From: Pseudooceanicola marinus | GTDB lineage: Bacteria > Pseudomonadota > Alphaproteobacteria > Rhodobacterales > Rhodobacteraceae | NCBI RefSeq assembly: GCF_020177265.1 | Contig: NZ_JAIVMC010000009.1 | Coordinates: 186,001-250,000 of the forward strand | Length of the DNA stretch: 64,000 nucleotides | Direction: 5' to 3' | Shown: positions 34,856 through 43,266 of the stretch, piece after piece | Layout: each line of letters begins with the position of its first letter | How positions within the stretch are numbered: the first letter of the stretch is position 1 | Notes under the pieces: generated by a model | What the model saw: the letters and a program-made list of their open reading frames with translations, nothing else | Database searches by the model: none | Told to the model about the DNA's origin: nothing | Translations under genes and position numbers: made by a program

Positions 34856-35605
34856 ATGCCCCTCGACCCCGACGCCTTTCGCCACCATCCCGGCCTCATC
34901 GGCAAGATCCGTGATCCGGAGGACAGTTTCTTCCGCACCATGGTCCCCGCCGACCTGGAGGCCGAGACCCTGCGCCGGGGCGGAGAGCCGATCGCGCTCT
35001 ACACCGACGAGGAGCGCGAGGCGATGCGCCACGCCACCCTGGCACCGCATTATGGAGAGGACATCTGGGTCTTTGCCTACGGGTCGCTGATGTGGGATCC
35101 GGCGATCTACTTTGCCGAGCTGCGGCGCGCCACCCTGCCGGGCTATCACCGCTCCTTCTGCCTGGTGGACCGCAGCGGGGCGCGCGGCACGGCGGACGCG
35201 CCCGGCGCCATGGCGGGCCTCGGCCAGGGGGGCAGCTGCGAGGGGCTCGTCTTCCGCGTCCCCGCCGCCTGCGCCGAGCAGGAGACCGAGGTGATCTGGC
35301 GTCGCGAGATGGTCGCGCCCTGCTACCACGCCGTCTTCGCCCCGGTAGACACCGCGCAGGGCGTGGTACAGGCCCTTTGTTTCGTCGCCGATCCGCAGGC
35401 GGAGATGATCGAGGCAGATCTGCCCCACGCGGAACGGGTCCGCTATCTCGCCACCGGCGAGGGGTTCCTGGGCACCAGCCGCGAATACCTCGAAAACGTC
35501 ATTGCCGGCTGTCGGGAGCTGGGGATCGACGATCCCGATCTCGACGCCCTGCTGGCCGAGGTCGACGCCTGGCCCAGCCCTGCGCAGGTTGCCACGCAGG
35601 ACTGA
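34856..35605 (+). CDS. Gamma-glutamylcyclotransferase (ChaC-like)
   Basis: A 249-residue protein of the ChaC/GGCT fold, expected to release 5-oxoproline from gamma-glutamyl compounds such as glutathione in the cytoplasm. The substrate-loop motif VFAYGSLMWDP is near residue 72, followed by the LPGYHRSFCLVDRSGARGT segment, CEGLVFRVP and the IWRREMV region where the catalytic Glu is expected. The first 60 residues precede the core and are found in many bacterial ChaC proteins. The ATG at 34856 is chosen because CCAGGAG lies 5 bases before it. It is one of three genes between rpmD and rplO. Confidence 0.85.
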   Translation: MPLDPDAFRHHPGLIGKIRDPEDSFFRTMVPADLEAETLRRGGEPIALYTDEEREAMRHATLAPHYGEDIWVFAYGSLMWDPAIYFAELRRATLPGYHRSFCLVDRSGARGTADAPGAMAGLGQGGSCEGLVFRVPAACAEQETEVIWRREMVAPCYHAVFAPVDTAQGVVQALCFVADPQAEMIEADLPHAERVRYLATGEGFLGTSREYLENVIAGCRELGIDDPDLDALLAEVDAWPSPAQVATQD

Positions 35606-35614
35606 GCCCGCGCC

Positions 35615-36463
35615 TCAGCGCACCGGGATGTCGGCGTAGTCGGGCAGGGCGGTGATGACGCCCGGGCAGGTCTGGTCGCTATCGGCCACGGCAATGAAAT
35701 GATGCCCGCCGTAGGTATCGACCGTCAGCACCGGCGCATTGGGCCCCAGAGGCCCGATCGGCACTGGCTGGCCTGCATGGTCCAGCCAGTAAATCGTCAT
35801 CGGCCGGTTCTGCGCCGCGTAGCGGAAGGTCGCGGTGAAGGGCGTGCCCCCGTCGGCCGAGCGCACCGTGCCCGGTTCAGGACAACCGAAGGACAGATCC
35901 ACTCCACCGGGGCGCGGCCTCTGGTCTTGCGCCTCGCTGAACATGCCGCCGCCCAGCCCGTTGCGTGCGGCGCATTCGTCGATCTTCAGGATGGCGGCGG
36001 CAGAGCCGGTCAGCGGGCGGGCATAAACCTGGTTGTCCATCTGCACCCGGAACTGGCTGCCCTGCATCAGGGCCTCGACGTCCCAGGCCGCCAGCCAGAC
36101 GATGGTCCATCCGTCCACGGCGGTGCCGCTGACTGGTGTGCCCTGGCCGTCGATGGTCAGGGTGCCCTCCCAGTCGGGGCGGGAGGTGACCGGCAGGATC
36201 AGCTGCCACTGGCTGGTGGCGTAGCCGATGGTCATCTCCGACCAGTTCGGCCCGGATGTGGCGGCGCAGTAGATCGGGGCGCCTGCGGGGGAATGGCCCA
36301 GGCCGACGGTCCAGCCGCGTGCCTCGCCATAGCGCAGGACCTCGCGGCCCTGGGTGGGCACGGCGTCGATGATGTCGGGATAGGCGGATTGGGCGCCGGC
36401 GGGACCGGCGAGGGTGGCCAGCCCGGCCAGCAGGGTGGCGGCGAATCGAAGAGAGGGGCGCAT
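35615..36463 (-). CDS. Secreted protein with C-terminal VHL beta-domain-like module
   Basis: A 282-residue exported protein. Residues 1-24 are a signal peptide ending PAGA-Q. The middle (25-170) reads as a beta-rich domain with Cys66 and Cys164 and has no function I recognise. Residues 201-266 resemble the pVHL beta domain: an ATFRYAAQNRPMTIYWLDHA strand pair (YWLD at 225-228), a proline-glycine turn and VDTYGGHHFIAVADSD. In animals this fold binds hydroxyproline; bacterial versions are mostly uncharacterised secreted proteins. It is convergent with the ChaC-like gene, whose stop is 9 bases away. Confidence 0.65.
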   Translation of the reverse strand: MRPSLRFAATLLAGLATLAGPAGAQSAYPDIIDAVPTQGREVLRYGEARGWTVGLGHSPAGAPIYCAATSGPNWSEMTIGYATSQWQLILPVTSRPDWEGTLTIDGQGTPVSGTAVDGWTIVWLAAWDVEALMQGSQFRVQMDNQVYARPLTGSAAAILKIDECAARNGLGGGMFSEAQDQRPRPGGVDLSFGCPEPGTVRSADGGTPFTATFRYAAQNRPMTIYWLDHAGQPVPIGPLGPNAPVLTVDTYGGHHFIAVADSDQTCPGVITALPDYADIPVR

Positions 36464-36645
36464 GGTGGCATGTCCTGGAAATGAAACGGGTCAAATCTTA
36501 GCTGGGTGTGCCGCCCCGCCTGCGACAGATTGCACCGGGGTGGCGCACCGATCAACGGGGAATACCCGACCGTAGGGTTTCGCCCGGCACTCTTGCCCGG
36601 ATGAAGGGCAGGCGCCATATAGGGATCAGCCCAGAGGAGATGCCG

Positions 36646-36930
36646 ATGCCCCGCCCGACCCGTTCCGCCGTCGCACCGGCCCTATCCCTTCTGGTGCTGT
36701 CCCTCTCGGCCCTGCTGGCCCTGTCGGCCTGTTCCGGCAGCAGCTACCGGCCCGCCCCGGCCTATGAGACCCAGACCGGCGTACACGGTACGGTCGGCGT
36801 CGGCGTCAACAACCGCAAGGGTCTGGTGACCAACACCGACCTGACGCTCTCGGTCTGTCGCCAGCCGCGCCCGGTCACCCTGGGCGTGGGCGTCAACAGC
36901 CGTACCGTGGACCTGGAGGCGCGCTGCTGA
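36646..36930 (+). CDS. Small lipoprotein
   Basis: A protein of about 94 residues with a lipoprotein signal peptide: basic start, hydrophobic stretch, then a lipobox LSAC near residue 33 followed by SGSS, which should anchor it to a membrane by the lipidated Cys. The mature part is short and has two similar GVGVN segments (TVGVGVNNRKG and LGVGVNSRTV), suggesting a small beta structure, plus two cysteines. Two ATGs are possible (36640 and 36646); the second has GAGGAG at the right distance. I do not recognise a function. It is between the VHL-like gene and the rplO promoter. Confidence 0.7.
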   Translation: MPRPTRSAVAPALSLLVLSLSALLALSACSGSSYRPAPAYETQTGVHGTVGVGVNNRKGLVTNTDLTLSVCRQPRPVTLGVGVNSRTVDLEARC

Positions 36931-36993
36931 ACCGGGCCCCGCGCGGGCGAACCCCAATGGCGTCCTCTGAGGGCCGGCGGGCTGCTGCTGGCC

Positions 36994-37022
36994 TTGCATC
37001 GTGAAGGCACAGGCCCTATACG
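36994..37022 (+). promoter_or_regulatory. rplO-secY-adk promoter
   Basis: TTGCAT at 36994-36999, 17 bp and TATACG at 37017-37022, followed by CGCCC. The core TATACGCGCC is identical to that of the rplB and rpsL promoters. rplO starts 105 bases further on. Confidence 0.7.
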
Positions 37023-37127
37023 CGCCCGGTGGCCCGGTTCGCAGAATCGGGGCCGCGTTCAACCAACCAAGAAAAGCCGCGTTCGTCCCAACCGCTTCGG
37101 GGGCGTTTCCGGCCAAGGAGAAGCGAT

Positions 37128-37598
37128 ATGAAACTGAACGAACTTCGCGACAATCCCGGCGCATCCCCGCGCAAGCAGCGCATCGGCCGTGGCCCGGGTT
37201 CCGGCCGTGGTAAGATGGGTGGCCGTGGTATCAAAGGTCAGAAATCCCGCTCCGGCGTCGCGATCAAGGGCTACGAAGGCGGCCAGATGCCGCTCTACCA
37301 GCGCCTGCCGAAGCGCGGCTTCAACAAGCCCAACCGCAAGAAATTCGCCGTGGTGAACCTCGGCCTGATCGCCGCCTTCATCGAAGCCGGCAAGATCGAC
37401 ACCAAGGCTCCCGTGACCGAAGACGTGCTGGTTGCCTCCGGCCTGGTCCGCCGCAAGCTGGACGGTGTCCGCATCCTGGCCAAGGGCGATATCACCACCG
37501 CCGTGAACCTGGAAGTCACCGGTGCCTCCAAGTCGGCCATCGAGGCCGTCGAAAAGGCCGGTGGTTCGCTGAAGGTGGCTGCCGCAGCCGCGGAATAA
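37128..37598 (+). CDS. rplO: 50S ribosomal protein L15
   Basis: L15 is a late-binding 50S protein. From the ATG at 37128 it has 156 residues: [20 protein letters not shown], the Gly/Arg-rich [20 protein letters not shown] and [20 protein letters not shown]. The start is chosen because CCAAGGAG lies just before and homologues begin here. A hairpin separates it from secY. Confidence 0.98.
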   Translation: MKLNELRDNPGASPRKQRIGRGPGSGRGKMGGRGIKGQKSRSGVAIKGYEGGQMPLYQRLPKRGFNKPNRKKFAVVNLGLIAAFIEAGKIDTKAPVTEDVLVASGLVRRKLDGVRILAKGDITTAVNLEVTGASKSAIEAVEKAGGSLKVAAAAAE

Positions 37599-37650
37599 GG
37601 TTGTGAGCCGCCTCCGGGCGGCTTACATCTTGCCACGTCATTTCTCATTG

Positions 37651-37690
37651 AGCGCCGCCGAGCCTGAAAATGGCTTCGGCGGCGCTTTGC
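37651..37690 (+). terminator. rplO-secY hairpin (weak attenuator)
   Basis: AGCGCCGCCGA at 37651-37661 pairs with TCGGCGGCGCT at 37676-37686, followed by only TTG. Without a T-run it probably reduces rather than stops transcription into secY. A smaller GCCGCC(TCCG)GGCGGC stem precedes it near 37609. Confidence 0.5.
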
Positions 37691-37706
37691 CAAGAAAGAG
37701 AGCCAT

Positions 37707-39071
37707 ATGGTATCTGCAGCAGAACAGATGGCTGCCAACACCTCCTGGTCTGCCCTGGGCAAGGCCACGGAGCTGCGCAAGCGCATCCTCTTCACCATCG
37801 GGTTGCTGATCATCTGCCGCCTGGGCACCTACATTCCCGTTCCCGGCATCGACGGTGCCGCGCTGCGGGAGTTCATGGAAGGCGCGGGCCAGGGGATCGG
37901 CGGCATGCTGTCGATGTTCACCGGCGGCGCCTTGGGCCGCATGGGGATCTTCGCCCTGGGCATCATGCCCTATATTTCCGCCTCCATCATCGTCCAGCTG
38001 ATGACCGCCATGGTCCCGGCGCTGGAACAGCTGAAGAAGGAAGGCGAACAGGGCCGCAAGAAGATCAACCAGTACACCCGTTACGGCACCGTTCTGCTGG
38101 CCACGCTGCAGGCCTATGGCCTGGCCGTGTCGCTGGAAGCGGGCGACCTGGCCTCCGATCCGGGGCTCTTCTTCCGCATCGAGGCGGTCATCACCCTGGT
38201 GGGTGGCACCATGTTCATGATGTGGCTCGGTGAACAGATCACCGCCCGCGGCATCGGCAACGGCATTTCCCTGATCATCTTCGTCGGCATCATCGCCGAG
38301 GTCCCCGCAGCCCTGGCGCAGTTCTTTGCCTCGGGCCGTTCGGGCGCCATCAGCCCGGCGGTGATCGTCGGCGTGATCGTCATGGTGATCGCGGTGATCG
38401 CCTTCGTGGTCTTCATGGAACGCGCCTTGCGCAAGATCCATATCCAGTATCCGCGTCGCCAGGTCGGCATGAAGGTCTATGACGGCGGCTCTTCGCACCT
38501 GCCGATCAAGGTGAACCCGGCGGGCGTGATCCCGGCGATCTTCGCCAGCTCGCTGTTGCTGCTGCCGACCACGATCTCGACCTTCTCGGGTGCCGACTCG
38601 GGTCCCGTCATGTCGACGATCCTGGCCTATTTCGGCCCCGGTCAGCCGCTCTACCTGCTGTTCTTCGTCGCGATGATCGTCTTCTTCGCCTACTTCTACA
38701 CCCACAACGTCGCCTTCAAGACCGACGACGTGGCGGACAACCTGAAGAACCAGAACGGCTTCGTTCCGGGCATCCGCCCGGGCGCCAAGACCGCCGAATA
38801 CCTGGAATACGTGGTCAACCGCGTCCTGGTGCTCGGCGCCGGCTACCTGGCTCTGGTCTGCATGCTGCCCGAAGTGCTGCGCAACCAGTTCGCGGTGCCC
38901 TTCTACTTCGGCGGCACCTCGGTGCTCATCGTCGTGTCTGTCACCATGGACACGATCCAGCAGGTCCAGTCGCATCTTCTTGCGCACCAGTACGAGGGCC
39001 TGATTGAAAAATCGCAGCTGCGCGGTAAAGGTAAGCGCCGCGCACGCAAGGGAGGAGCTGCACGCCGATGA
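37707..39071 (+). CDS. secY: Protein translocase subunit SecY
   Basis: SecY is the channel of the Sec translocon. The 454-residue protein has about ten membrane helices, including the first helix [24 protein letters not shown] and the plug region after it, [16 protein letters not shown] in helix 2, and the cytoplasmic loop [20 protein letters not shown]. It has a basic tail after the last helix. It overlaps adk by four bases, the usual secY-adk arrangement. Confidence 0.97.
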   Translation: MVSAAEQMAANTSWSALGKATELRKRILFTIGLLIICRLGTYIPVPGIDGAALREFMEGAGQGIGGMLSMFTGGALGRMGIFALGIMPYISASIIVQLMTAMVPALEQLKKEGEQGRKKINQYTRYGTVLLATLQAYGLAVSLEAGDLASDPGLFFRIEAVITLVGGTMFMMWLGEQITARGIGNGISLIIFVGIIAEVPAALAQFFASGRSGAISPAVIVGVIVMVIAVIAFVVFMERALRKIHIQYPRRQVGMKVYDGGSSHLPIKVNPAGVIPAIFASSLLLLPTTISTFSGADSGPVMSTILAYFGPGQPLYLLFFVAMIVFFAYFYTHNVAFKTDDVADNLKNQNGFVPGIRPGAKTAEYLEYVVNRVLVLGAGYLALVCMLPEVLRNQFAVPFYFGGTSVLIVVSVTMDTIQQVQSHLLAHQYEGLIEKSQLRGKGKRRARKGGAARR

Positions 39072-39646
39072 ATATCATTCTTCTTGGACCGCCGGGCGCC
39101 GGCAAGGGCACGCAGGCCGGGTTCCTGGTGAAAGAGCGGGACATGATCCAGCTGTCCACCGGGGACATGCTGCGCGAGGCCCGCACCTCGGGCACGGAAA
39201 TGGGCAAAAAGGTCGCCGAGGTCATGGACCGGGGCGAGCTCGTCACCGACGAGATCGTCATCGGCCTGATCCGCGAGAAGCTGGAAGGCCCGCAGAAGGG
39301 TGGTTTCATCTTCGACGGCTTCCCCCGCACCCTGGCTCAGGCAGACGCGCTGCAGGCGCTGCTGGAGGAAGAGGGCCAGACGCTCGACTACGCGATCGAA
39401 CTGCGCGTGCGGGACGAGGTGCTGGTGGACCGGATCGTGGGCCGGGCCCGCGAAACCGTGGCCGCCGGCGGCACCGCCCGGGCCGACGACAATGAGGAAA
39501 GCCTGAAGAAGCGCCTCATGGAGTACTACAAGAAGACCTCGCCGCTGCTCGGCTACTACCACGCGAAGGGCAACCTGAAGCGTGTGGACGGCCTGGCCGA
39601 GATGGATGTGGTGAAAGCCTCCATCGGCGCGATCCTCGACGCCTGA
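39068..39646 (+). CDS. adk: Adenylate kinase, short-lid form
   Basis: Adenylate kinase interconverts ATP, ADP and AMP. The 192-residue protein has the P-loop [13 protein letters not shown], the AMP-binding STGDMLREA and [14 protein letters not shown], and the short lid region without zinc cysteines. The ATGA overlap with secY shows translational coupling. A stem, GGGGCGCC(TTCG)GGCGCCCC at 39676-39695, follows and is probably a weak terminator. Confidence 0.97.
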   Translation: MNIILLGPPGAGKGTQAGFLVKERDMIQLSTGDMLREARTSGTEMGKKVAEVMDRGELVTDEIVIGLIREKLEGPQKGGFIFDGFPRTLAQADALQALLEEEGQTLDYAIELRVRDEVLVDRIVGRARETVAAGGTARADDNEESLKKRLMEYYKKTSPLLGYYHAKGNLKRVDGLAEMDVVKASIGAILDA

Positions 39647-39675
39647 CCAGGCACGACATCGCGATCTTTGCCTGC

Positions 39676-39703
39676 GGGGCGCCTTCGGGCGCCCCGTTGC
39701 GTT
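39676..39703 (+). terminator. Hairpin after adk
   Basis: GGGGCGCC(TTCG)GGCGCCCC, a perfect 8-bp stem with a TTCG loop, followed by GTTGCGTTT. It has an imperfect T-run, so termination may be incomplete. Confidence 0.55.
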
Positions 39704-39786
39704 TCTGGCAGCCGGGCTGCGGTGCCCGCCCCTTTCTGACGGCGCTTGTCATTTGCTATGGCCCGACCTGCGGGGCAGGGTAGGGC

Positions 39787-40203
39787 ATGCGTCTGTCCCC
39801 CTGCCTCCCCGTCCTTTGCCTGATCGCCACCCTTGCCGCCCCGCCGGCCCTGGCCGATGCCGTGGGCGATGCCCCCTGGGGCCCCGTCGACCTGGTGGAA
39901 GATCCCGCCTACTGCGATGCGACCGTGGCGCAGTGGGAAGAGCGGGAGCCGCAGGTGATGGAGCCCGAACACCTGGGCAACCACTACGGCGGCTGCAGCT
40001 GGGACGGTCGCCCGCTGCCCTGGCCGCTGCCACGCGGTGCGCGCTTCACCGTGCCCGGCGCGCTCTGCCAAGACGCCCAGGCGTTGCCGCAAGCGCGGTC
40101 CTGGCAGACCGACATCACCGGACGCCGGTTTCACGACGGGCGGGTGGTGGTCGAGGTGCCCGGCCGGATGCCCCGGCGGCTGACCTTCCATCCCTGCGAC
40201 TGA
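39787..40203 (+). CDS. Small secreted protein of unknown function
   Basis: A 138-residue protein with a signal peptide (hydrophobic run CLPVLCLIATLAAPPALA, cleavage near residue 23). The mature part is about 115 residues with four cysteines (AYCDAT, GGCSWDG, ALCQDA, HPCD), which could form two disulfides in the periplasm. I do not recognise a family. ATG follows AGGGTAGGG. It is the only gene between adk and rpsM. Confidence 0.65.
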   Translation: MRLSPCLPVLCLIATLAAPPALADAVGDAPWGPVDLVEDPAYCDATVAQWEEREPQVMEPEHLGNHYGGCSWDGRPLPWPLPRGARFTVPGALCQDAQALPQARSWQTDITGRRFHDGRVVVEVPGRMPRRLTFHPCD

Positions 40204-40558
40204 CACCCGGCGTAAGCGCCACGGAACAGTGAACCGGCCCCGGCCTGCGCGCTCCCCTTGATCCCGCCCGGCGGGCGATGTACCTTGCCTCGGTGACCTG
40301 CGGTTCAGGGACCATGCCGCAGCGTTCCCGTCCCTGCACACCCGCGCCATGTCGCGCGGGGTGGCACGTAACGGTGAAAAAGGGGTTGACCCCCCGCCCA
40401 TTCCCCCCTACGCAGCCCTATCTACAAGGGCGTCCGCGATTCCCGCATATGCCCAGTAGTCCGTATTCAGACATGGCCCAAGGTCACCGTACCTCGGGCC
40501 ATCCTGTTGTGAAAAAAGGATCTGGAGCTACGGATCCGCAACCGAAGGAAAGTGACCA
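40204..40558 (+). other. rpsM promoter and leader region
   Basis: 355 bases without a gene. It contains a promoter (40386-40414) and a structured leader of about 145 nt. ATGGCCC-AGGT (40473-40484) pairs with ACCT-GGGCCAT (40491-40502) with one mismatch around a 6-base loop, and is followed by CCTGTTGTGAAAAAAGG. The structure could be a translational operator; S4 controls the equivalent operon in E. coli. Proximity to the TTG start also supports a translational role. Confidence 0.5.
40386..40414 (+). promoter_or_regulatory. Candidate rpsM-rpsK-rpoA promoter
   Basis: TTGACC at 40386-40391, 17 bp and TACGCA at 40409-40414. The -10 box is weak compared with the other ribosomal promoters, but the -35 match and spacing are good. 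Confidence 0.5.
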
Positions 40559-40927
40559 TTGGCACGTATCGCCGGCGTTAACATCCCGACTGCAAAGCGG
40601 GTGCCCATCGCCCTCACCTACATCACCGGTATCGGCCCCTCCTCGGCCAAAGCCATCTGCGAAGCCGTGAACATCGACCTGACCCGTCGCGTGAACGAGC
40701 TGTCCGACGCCGAAGTGCTCTCCATCCGTGAGCACATCGACGCCAACTACACCGTGGAAGGCGACCTGCGCCGTGAGACGCAGATGAACATCAAGCGTCT
40801 GATGGACCTGGGCTGCTACCGCGGTCTTCGTCACCGCCGCAACCTGCCGGTTCGCGGTCAGCGTACCCACACCAACGCACGGACCCGCAAGGGCCCCGCG
40901 AAGCCGATCGCCGGCAAGAAGAAGTAA
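40559..40927 (+). CDS. rpsM: 30S ribosomal protein S13 (TTG start)
   Basis: S13 bridges 30S and 50S at the head and touches the P-site tRNA. The 122-residue protein begins [19 protein letters not shown] and has the helix-two-turn-helix motif [16 protein letters not shown] and the basic C-terminal tail [21 protein letters not shown]. The only sensible start is TTG, preceded by GAAGGAAAG. The rare start codon may keep output low or make it sensitive to the leader structure. rpsK begins 15 bases later. Confidence 0.97.
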   Translation: MARIAGVNIPTAKRVPIALTYITGIGPSSAKAICEAVNIDLTRRVNELSDAEVLSIREHIDANYTVEGDLRRETQMNIKRLMDLGCYRGLRHRRNLPVRGQRTHTNARTRKGPAKPIAGKKK

Positions 40928-40942
40928 GGGGAGTACGCAGAC

Positions 40943-41335
40943 ATGGCACGTGATACCCGTCGTGGGGGCAAGAAAAAGGTCTCCAAGAACATCGCAGCTG
41001 GCGTTGCACACGTTAACTCCAGCTTCAACAACACCAAGATCCTGATCTCTGACGTGCAGGGCAACGCCATTTCGTGGTCGTCCGCCGGCACCATGGGCTT
41101 CAAGGGCTCGCGGAAATCCACCCCCTATGCCGCTCAGATGGCTGCCGAAGACGCAGGCAAGAAGGCACAGGAACACGGTGTGAAGACCCTCGAAGTCGAA
41201 GTGCAGGGCCCCGGTTCGGGCCGTGAATCCGCACTGCGCGCCCTGGCCGCAATCGGTTTCAACATCACCTCGATCCGTGATGTGACCCCGATCGCCCACA
41301 ACGGCTGCCGCCCGCCGAAGCGCCGTCGCGTCTGA
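40943..41335 (+). CDS. rpsK: 30S ribosomal protein S11
   Basis: S11 forms the platform of the 30S subunit next to the mRNA exit. The 130-residue protein has [21 protein letters not shown], the conserved [20 protein letters not shown] and a typical end [14 protein letters not shown]. It is followed by a hairpin with T-run before rpoA. Confidence 0.98.
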   Translation: MARDTRRGGKKKVSKNIAAGVAHVNSSFNNTKILISDVQGNAISWSSAGTMGFKGSRKSTPYAAQMAAEDAGKKAQEHGVKTLEVEVQGPGSGRESALRALAAIGFNITSIRDVTPIAHNGCRPPKRRRV

Positions 41336-41356
41336 TCGGATATACCCATTTCGGGG

Positions 41357-41392
41357 GGTCGCGCCACGGCGCGGCCTCTCTTTCGTCTTTTT
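41357..41392 (+). terminator. Attenuator between rpsK and rpoA
   Basis: GGTCGCGC(CACG)GCGCGGCC at 41357-41376 with one G-U pair, followed by TCTCTTTCGTCTTTTT. The T-rich stretch is interrupted, so it may reduce rather than block transcription into rpoA. Confidence 0.55.
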
Positions 41393-41451
41393 AAACCTCG
41401 GGCGTGCCGACCTTCGGACATGGGGTCGGGACAGGAATTGAGGAGACACGC

Positions 41452-42468
41452 ATGATCCACAAGAATTGGGCCGAACTGATCAAGCCGACACAGCTTGACG
41501 TGAAGCCGGGCAATGACCCGGCGCGCCAGGCGACCGTCGTTGCCGAACCGCTGGAACGCGGCTTCGGTCTGACGCTCGGCAACGCGCTGCGTCGCGTTCT
41601 GATGTCGTCGCTTCAGGGCGCTGCCATCACCTCCGTGCAGATCGACAACGTCCTGCACGAGTTCTCCTCCGTTGCCGGTGTGCGTGAAGACGTCACCGAC
41701 ATCGTCCTGAACCTGAAGGGCGTCGCCCTGCGGATGGATGTCGAGGGGCCGAAGCGCCTGTCGATCTCCGCCAAGGGTCCGGGGGCCGTCACCGCCGGCG
41801 AGATCTCCGAAAGCGCGGGGATCGAGGTCCTGAACAAGGATCACATCATCTGCCACCTCGACGAAGGTGCGGACCTGTTCATGGAGCTGACCGTGAACAC
41901 CGGCAAGGGCTATGTCCCCGCCGACCGCAACAAGCCCGAGGATGCGCCGATCGGCCTGATCCCGATCGATGCGATCTATTCGCCGATCAAGAAGGTCTCC
42001 TACGACGTGCAGCCCACCCGTGAGGGCCAGGTGCTGGACTATGACAAGCTGACCATGAAGATCGATACCGATGGCTCGATCACGCCGGATGATGCCGTGG
42101 CCTATGCTGCCCGCATCCTGCAGGACCAGCTGTCGATCTTCGTGAACTTCGAAGAGCCCGAATCCGCCGGCCGCCAGGACGAGGACGACGGTCTCGAGTT
42201 CAACCCGCTGCTGCTGAAGAAGGTCGACGAGCTGGAGCTCTCGGTCCGTTCGGCAAACTGCCTGAAGAACGACAACATCGTCTACATCGGCGACCTGATC
42301 CAGAAGACCGAAGCAGAGATGCTGCGCACGCCGAACTTCGGCCGCAAGTCCCTGAACGAGATCAAGGAAGTGCTGTCGGGCATGGGCCTGCACCTGGGCA
42401 TGGACGTCGAGGACTGGCCGCCGGACAACATCGAGGACCTGGCCAAGAAGTTCGAAGATCACTTCTGA
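41452..42468 (+). CDS. rpoA: DNA-directed RNA polymerase alpha subunit
   Basis: RpoA dimerises to scaffold RNA polymerase, and its C-terminal domain reads UP elements and activators. From ATG 41452 it has 338 residues. The N-terminal domain includes [21 protein letters not shown]. The linker near residue 235 is acidic, and the C-terminal domain contains [20 protein letters not shown] with the Arg matching E. coli R265. The start follows TTGAGGAG. It is separated from rplQ by a strong terminator. Confidence 0.98.
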   Translation: MIHKNWAELIKPTQLDVKPGNDPARQATVVAEPLERGFGLTLGNALRRVLMSSLQGAAITSVQIDNVLHEFSSVAGVREDVTDIVLNLKGVALRMDVEGPKRLSISAKGPGAVTAGEISESAGIEVLNKDHIICHLDEGADLFMELTVNTGKGYVPADRNKPEDAPIGLIPIDAIYSPIKKVSYDVQPTREGQVLDYDKLTMKIDTDGSITPDDAVAYAARILQDQLSIFVNFEEPESAGRQDEDDGLEFNPLLLKKVDELELSVRSANCLKNDNIVYIGDLIQKTEAEMLRTPNFGRKSLNEIKEVLSGMGLHLGMDVEDWPPDNIEDLAKKFEDHF

Positions 42469-42487
42469 GGTCAGCGACCGGAACTTG

Positions 42488-42520
42488 GGCAGGGCGGGGG
42501 GATCCCCGCCTTGCCTTTTT
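42488..42520 (+). terminator. rpoA intrinsic terminator
   Basis: GGCAGGGCGGGG at 42488-42499, a GGAT loop and CCCCGCCTTGCC at 42504-42515 form a 12-bp stem with one G-U pair, followed directly by five T. It isolates rplQ from the alpha operon. Confidence 0.9.
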
Positions 42521-42544
42521 CGCGACAACGGGCCCGTCTCGCTG

Positions 42545-42573
42545 TTGCACAAAAGGGCGGACCGGGCTATCCG
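42545..42573 (+). promoter_or_regulatory. rplQ promoter
   Basis: TTGCAC at 42545-42550, 17 bp and TATCCG at 42568-42573, followed by GGCGCCC. It lies between the rpoA terminator and rplQ, about 98 bases before the start. Confidence 0.65.
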
Positions 42574-42670
42574 GGCGCCCTCGGGCAACCGCCCCAAGGA
42601 GAGTCGGTGACACGCATCGCCGGCCGGACAAAGCAAAACCGCCCGTAGAGGGCACATAGGAGTAAGACAC

Positions 42671-43093
42671 ATGCGTCACGCAAAAGGCTACCGTCGCCTC
42701 AACCGTACCCACGAACACCGCAAGGCCCTGTGGTCGAACATGGCCGGCTCGCTGATCGAGCACGAGCAGATCAAGACCACCCTGCCCAAGGCCAAGGAAC
42801 TGCGCCCGATCGTCGAGAAGCTGATCACCCTCGCCAAGCGTGGCGGTGACGATCTGCACGCCCGCCGTCAGGCCGCGTCCAAGCTGAAGCAGGACGCCCT
42901 GGTCCAGAAGCTGTTCGACGTCCTCGGCCCGCGCTACGCCGACCGTCAGGGTGGCTACATCCGCATCATGAAGGCCGGCTTCCGCTACGGTGACATGGCG
43001 CCGATGGCGATCATCGAATTCGTCGACCGCGACGTCGACGCCAAGGGCGCAGCCGACAAGGCCCGCCTGGAAGCGGAAGAAGCCGCCGAGTAA
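42671..43093 (+). CDS. rplQ: 50S ribosomal protein L17
   Basis: L17 is a 140-residue protein near the tunnel exit. It starts [20 protein letters not shown] and contains [21 protein letters not shown]. The C-terminus has a short Ala/Glu-rich tail ([14 protein letters not shown]). Unlike E. coli, where it is the last gene of the alpha operon, it has its own promoter and terminator here. Confidence 0.97.
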   Translation: MRHAKGYRRLNRTHEHRKALWSNMAGSLIEHEQIKTTLPKAKELRPIVEKLITLAKRGGDDLHARRQAASKLKQDALVQKLFDVLGPRYADRQGGYIRIMKAGFRYGDMAPMAIIEFVDRDVDAKGAADKARLEAEEAAE

Positions 43094-43118
43094 TTCCGGC
43101 CTTCCGACCTGATTTCCG

Positions 43119-43149
43119 AACCCCCGGTGCCCCAGGCGCCGGGGGTTTT
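43119..43149 (+). terminator. rplQ terminator
   Basis: AACCCCCGGTGCC pairs with GGCGCCGGGGGTT (one G-U) around a CCA loop, ending in TTTT. It marks the end of the ribosomal region. Confidence 0.9.
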
Positions 43150-43266
43150 CCTTTGCCCCGCGCCGCCCGCCCTTGCGCACGCGCTGGTGAGTTCGCCTGG
43201 GTTGCCATTCCCGCCCGCGCTCCGCATATCTGGGGCCACGCCCCACGCACAGAGAAAGGCCCCCAG

